Origin: Chloroflexota bacterium
GTDB lineage: Bacteria; Chloroflexota; Anaerolineae; Ardenticatenales; Ardenticatenaceae
Direction of reading: 5' to 3'
Assembly: GCA_003520455.1 (NCBI GenBank)
Contig: DOUV01000683.1
Span: 3,299 to 11,328, forward strand
DNA: 8,030 bases
The notes under the pieces: model-generated
What the model saw: the letters and a program-made list of their open reading frames with translations, nothing else
The model's database searches: none
Told to the model about the DNA's origin: nothing
In this document: positions 6,913 to 8,030 of the stretch, piece by piece
Layout: each line of letters opens with the position of its first letter
Position numbering within the stretch: the first letter of the stretch is position 1
Program-made: the position numbers and the translations under genes

Positions 6913-6916
6913 GGTG

Positions 6917-6922
6917 AGGAGG
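6917..6922 (+). promoter_or_regulatory. Ribosome binding site of the TPR gene
   Basis: AGGAGG lies 5 bases before GTG 6928, and is the evidence for using this GTG as the start; no ATG lies near in that frame. Confidence 0.7.
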
Positions 6923-6927
6923 CACTG

Positions 6928-8030
6928 GTGGGCGAGGGGATACTCGCCGAGTCTGACCGACGCAGACGGCCAGCGGGCCGGCGATGGCCCCAGGCGGCGA
7001 TCACCCGGTGGGGCAGTCGCGAGCTCAAGTGGCTCCTGGTGGTTGGCGCGGTGCTGGTGGTTCCCTGGGTTGGTCCCCGCATCCTCAGCCTGGCGTCCTT
7101 CAATCGAGGCGAGGTGGCCCGCGTGAAGGCCGGGCTAGGACTCACGGTTGGGGTGCACGAGCGGATGCCACGGGCCTACCAGATGGCCATCGCCGCCGAT
7201 CCCGGCAACTACCTCCCTTACCTGGGGTACGGCCACTGGCTGCTGGACCGGGGCGACCCGCCGGCGGCAGTGCCCTGGCTGGAGCAGGCTGTGGCGCTGA
7301 ACCCCTCCTCCCGTGTGGCCCACTTCTTTCTTGGGATCGCCTCGCTGGAGCAGGGGCAGATGGAACGAGCGACAGCCCAGTTTCGCCAGAGCGACGTGCG
7401 CGCCGGATACCTGATGTCCAGGGCCTGGCAGGAGGTGCTCCAGACCCGGGAGCAGGCCGGGCCAGACCGGGATTGGACGCCGGCTGAACGGTACTACCAG
7501 GCTGCAGTCGCTCTCCAACCCGAGAGTTTCGCGCTGTGGAGCTACCTCGCGAATTTCTACGTTTACTCGCCGCGAGATTACGAGCGGGCGCTTACGACGC
7601 TCCGGGCCGCGGCGGAGGCGTTGCCGGCCTCACCAGAGCCTCACCAGCGCGCCGCCAGGCTCCTCTGGGACCAATGGCGCGACGCGCGCGGCGCGGTTGC
7701 GGAACTCGAGGCAGCCGTTCGCCTGGACCCGGGTGACATAGGGAGCTACCTCCTGGCGGCCGACATCCTCCTCAAAGAGAGAGACGTATCAGGGGCCGAG
7801 GGCTGGTTGCGCCGGGCGCTCTCAGTTGCACCGCGGAACCCTGAGGTCCATTTCCGTCTGGGCGACCTCTACCTGGACCAGGAGCGAGCGCCGCAAGCGA
7901 TCCGCGAGTTGCAGGCCGCGACGGCGGGGGCACCGGGGGAGGCCTCCTACCAGGCGCGGCTGGCTGAGGCGTTGCAGACCATGGGGCTGCAGGCCGATGC
8001 GATCCAGGCGGCCGAACGGGCCGCCGCTCT
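6928..8030 (+). CDS. Membrane-anchored TPR-repeat protein, 3' end cut by window
   Basis: An open frame from GTG 6928 runs to the window edge without a stop (367 codons seen). The N-terminus is Arg-rich (RRRRPAGRR, 11-19), followed by one membrane segment at about 35-54 (WLLVVGAVLVVPWVG), which predicts an inner-membrane anchor with the rest in the periplasm. From about residue 80 the protein is a tandem TPR array: examples are YLGYGHWLLDRGD...AVALNPSS (97-128), a helix pair at 200-235, LEAAVRLDPGD (260-270), YLLAADILLKERD...ALSVAPRNP (274-305) and VHFRLGDLYLDQER (307-320). TPR proteins with this plan serve as scaffolds in polysaccharide and other envelope assembly machines, so a scaffold role in this locus is plausible but unproven. 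GTG is the only well-supported start. Any domain after the TPR array is outside the window. High GC and codon use match its neighbours. Confidence 0.82.
   Translation, partial: MGEGILAESDRRRRPAGRRWPQAAITRWGSRELKWLLVVGAVLVVPWVGPRILSLASFNRGEVARVKAGLGLTVGVHERMPRAYQMAIAADPGNYLPYLGYGHWLLDRGDPPAAVPWLEQAVALNPSSRVAHFFLGIASLEQGQMERATAQFRQSDVRAGYLMSRAWQEVLQTREQAGPDRDWTPAERYYQAAVALQPESFALWSYLANFYVYSPRDYERALTTLRAAAEALPASPEPHQRAARLLWDQWRDARGAVAELEAAVRLDPGDIGSYLLAADILLKERDVSGAEGWLRRALSVAPRNPEVHFRLGDLYLDQERAPQAIRELQAATAGAPGEASYQARLAEALQTMGLQADAIQAAERAAA

Noticed and set aside
7000..7740. Several short + strand open frames at the 3' end (about 66-167 codons)
   Set aside because: They are out-of-frame shadows of the TPR frame that begins at GTG 6928, which alone shows a ribosome binding site, membrane segment and repeats.
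1..8030. CRISPR array, tRNA or rRNA genes, insertion sequence
   Set aside because: No regularly spaced repeats, no clover-leaf or rRNA-like stretch and no transposase-like frame were seen.

Overview
The window is GC-rich bacterial DNA. All the real genes lie on the + strand and are closely packed, which fits a surface-polysaccharide locus of an uncultured Gram-negative bacterium. No rRNA, tRNA or marker gene is present, so I cannot name the taxon.

Layout: 1-152 is a gene-free leader holding a stem-loop repeat (29-70). Positions 153-3001 hold three sugar-nucleotide genes: a GHMP-family heptose-phosphate kinase (hddA-like), a SIS-domain phosphoheptose isomerase (gmhA-like) that carries an unexpected C-terminal GAF-like domain, and a HAD-family heptose-bisphosphate phosphatase (gmhB-like). 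A left-handed beta-helix O-acyltransferase (2985-3758) overlaps the phosphatase gene by 17 bases. A family 2 polyprenyl-phosphate-type glycosyltransferase with a C-terminal membrane domain (3810-5087) follows. Positions 5088-5220 form a second gene-free leader with a second copy of the stem-loop repeat (5122-5162). After it come a cobalamin-binding-type radical SAM enzyme (5221-6912) and the 5' part of a membrane-anchored TPR protein that runs off the window end (6928 to beyond 8030).

How the genes work together: the first three enzymes give the route from sedoheptulose 7-phosphate to D-glycero-alpha-D-manno-heptose 1-phosphate (isomerise, phosphorylate C1, remove the C7 phosphate). This is the first part of the known GDP-D-glycero-D-manno-heptose pathway used for capsules, O-antigens and S-layer glycans. 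The final guanylyltransferase (HddC type) is not in the window. The acyltransferase and glycosyltransferase fit later decoration and lipid-linked transfer of sugars. The radical SAM and TPR genes are adjacent but their role in the pathway is unproven.

The two points most worth a second look are the pair of matching palindromic elements that sit, in the same orientation, in the two leaders bracketing the five-gene cassette, and the SIS-GAF fusion, which suggests a ligand- or signal-sensing form of the pathway's first enzyme.
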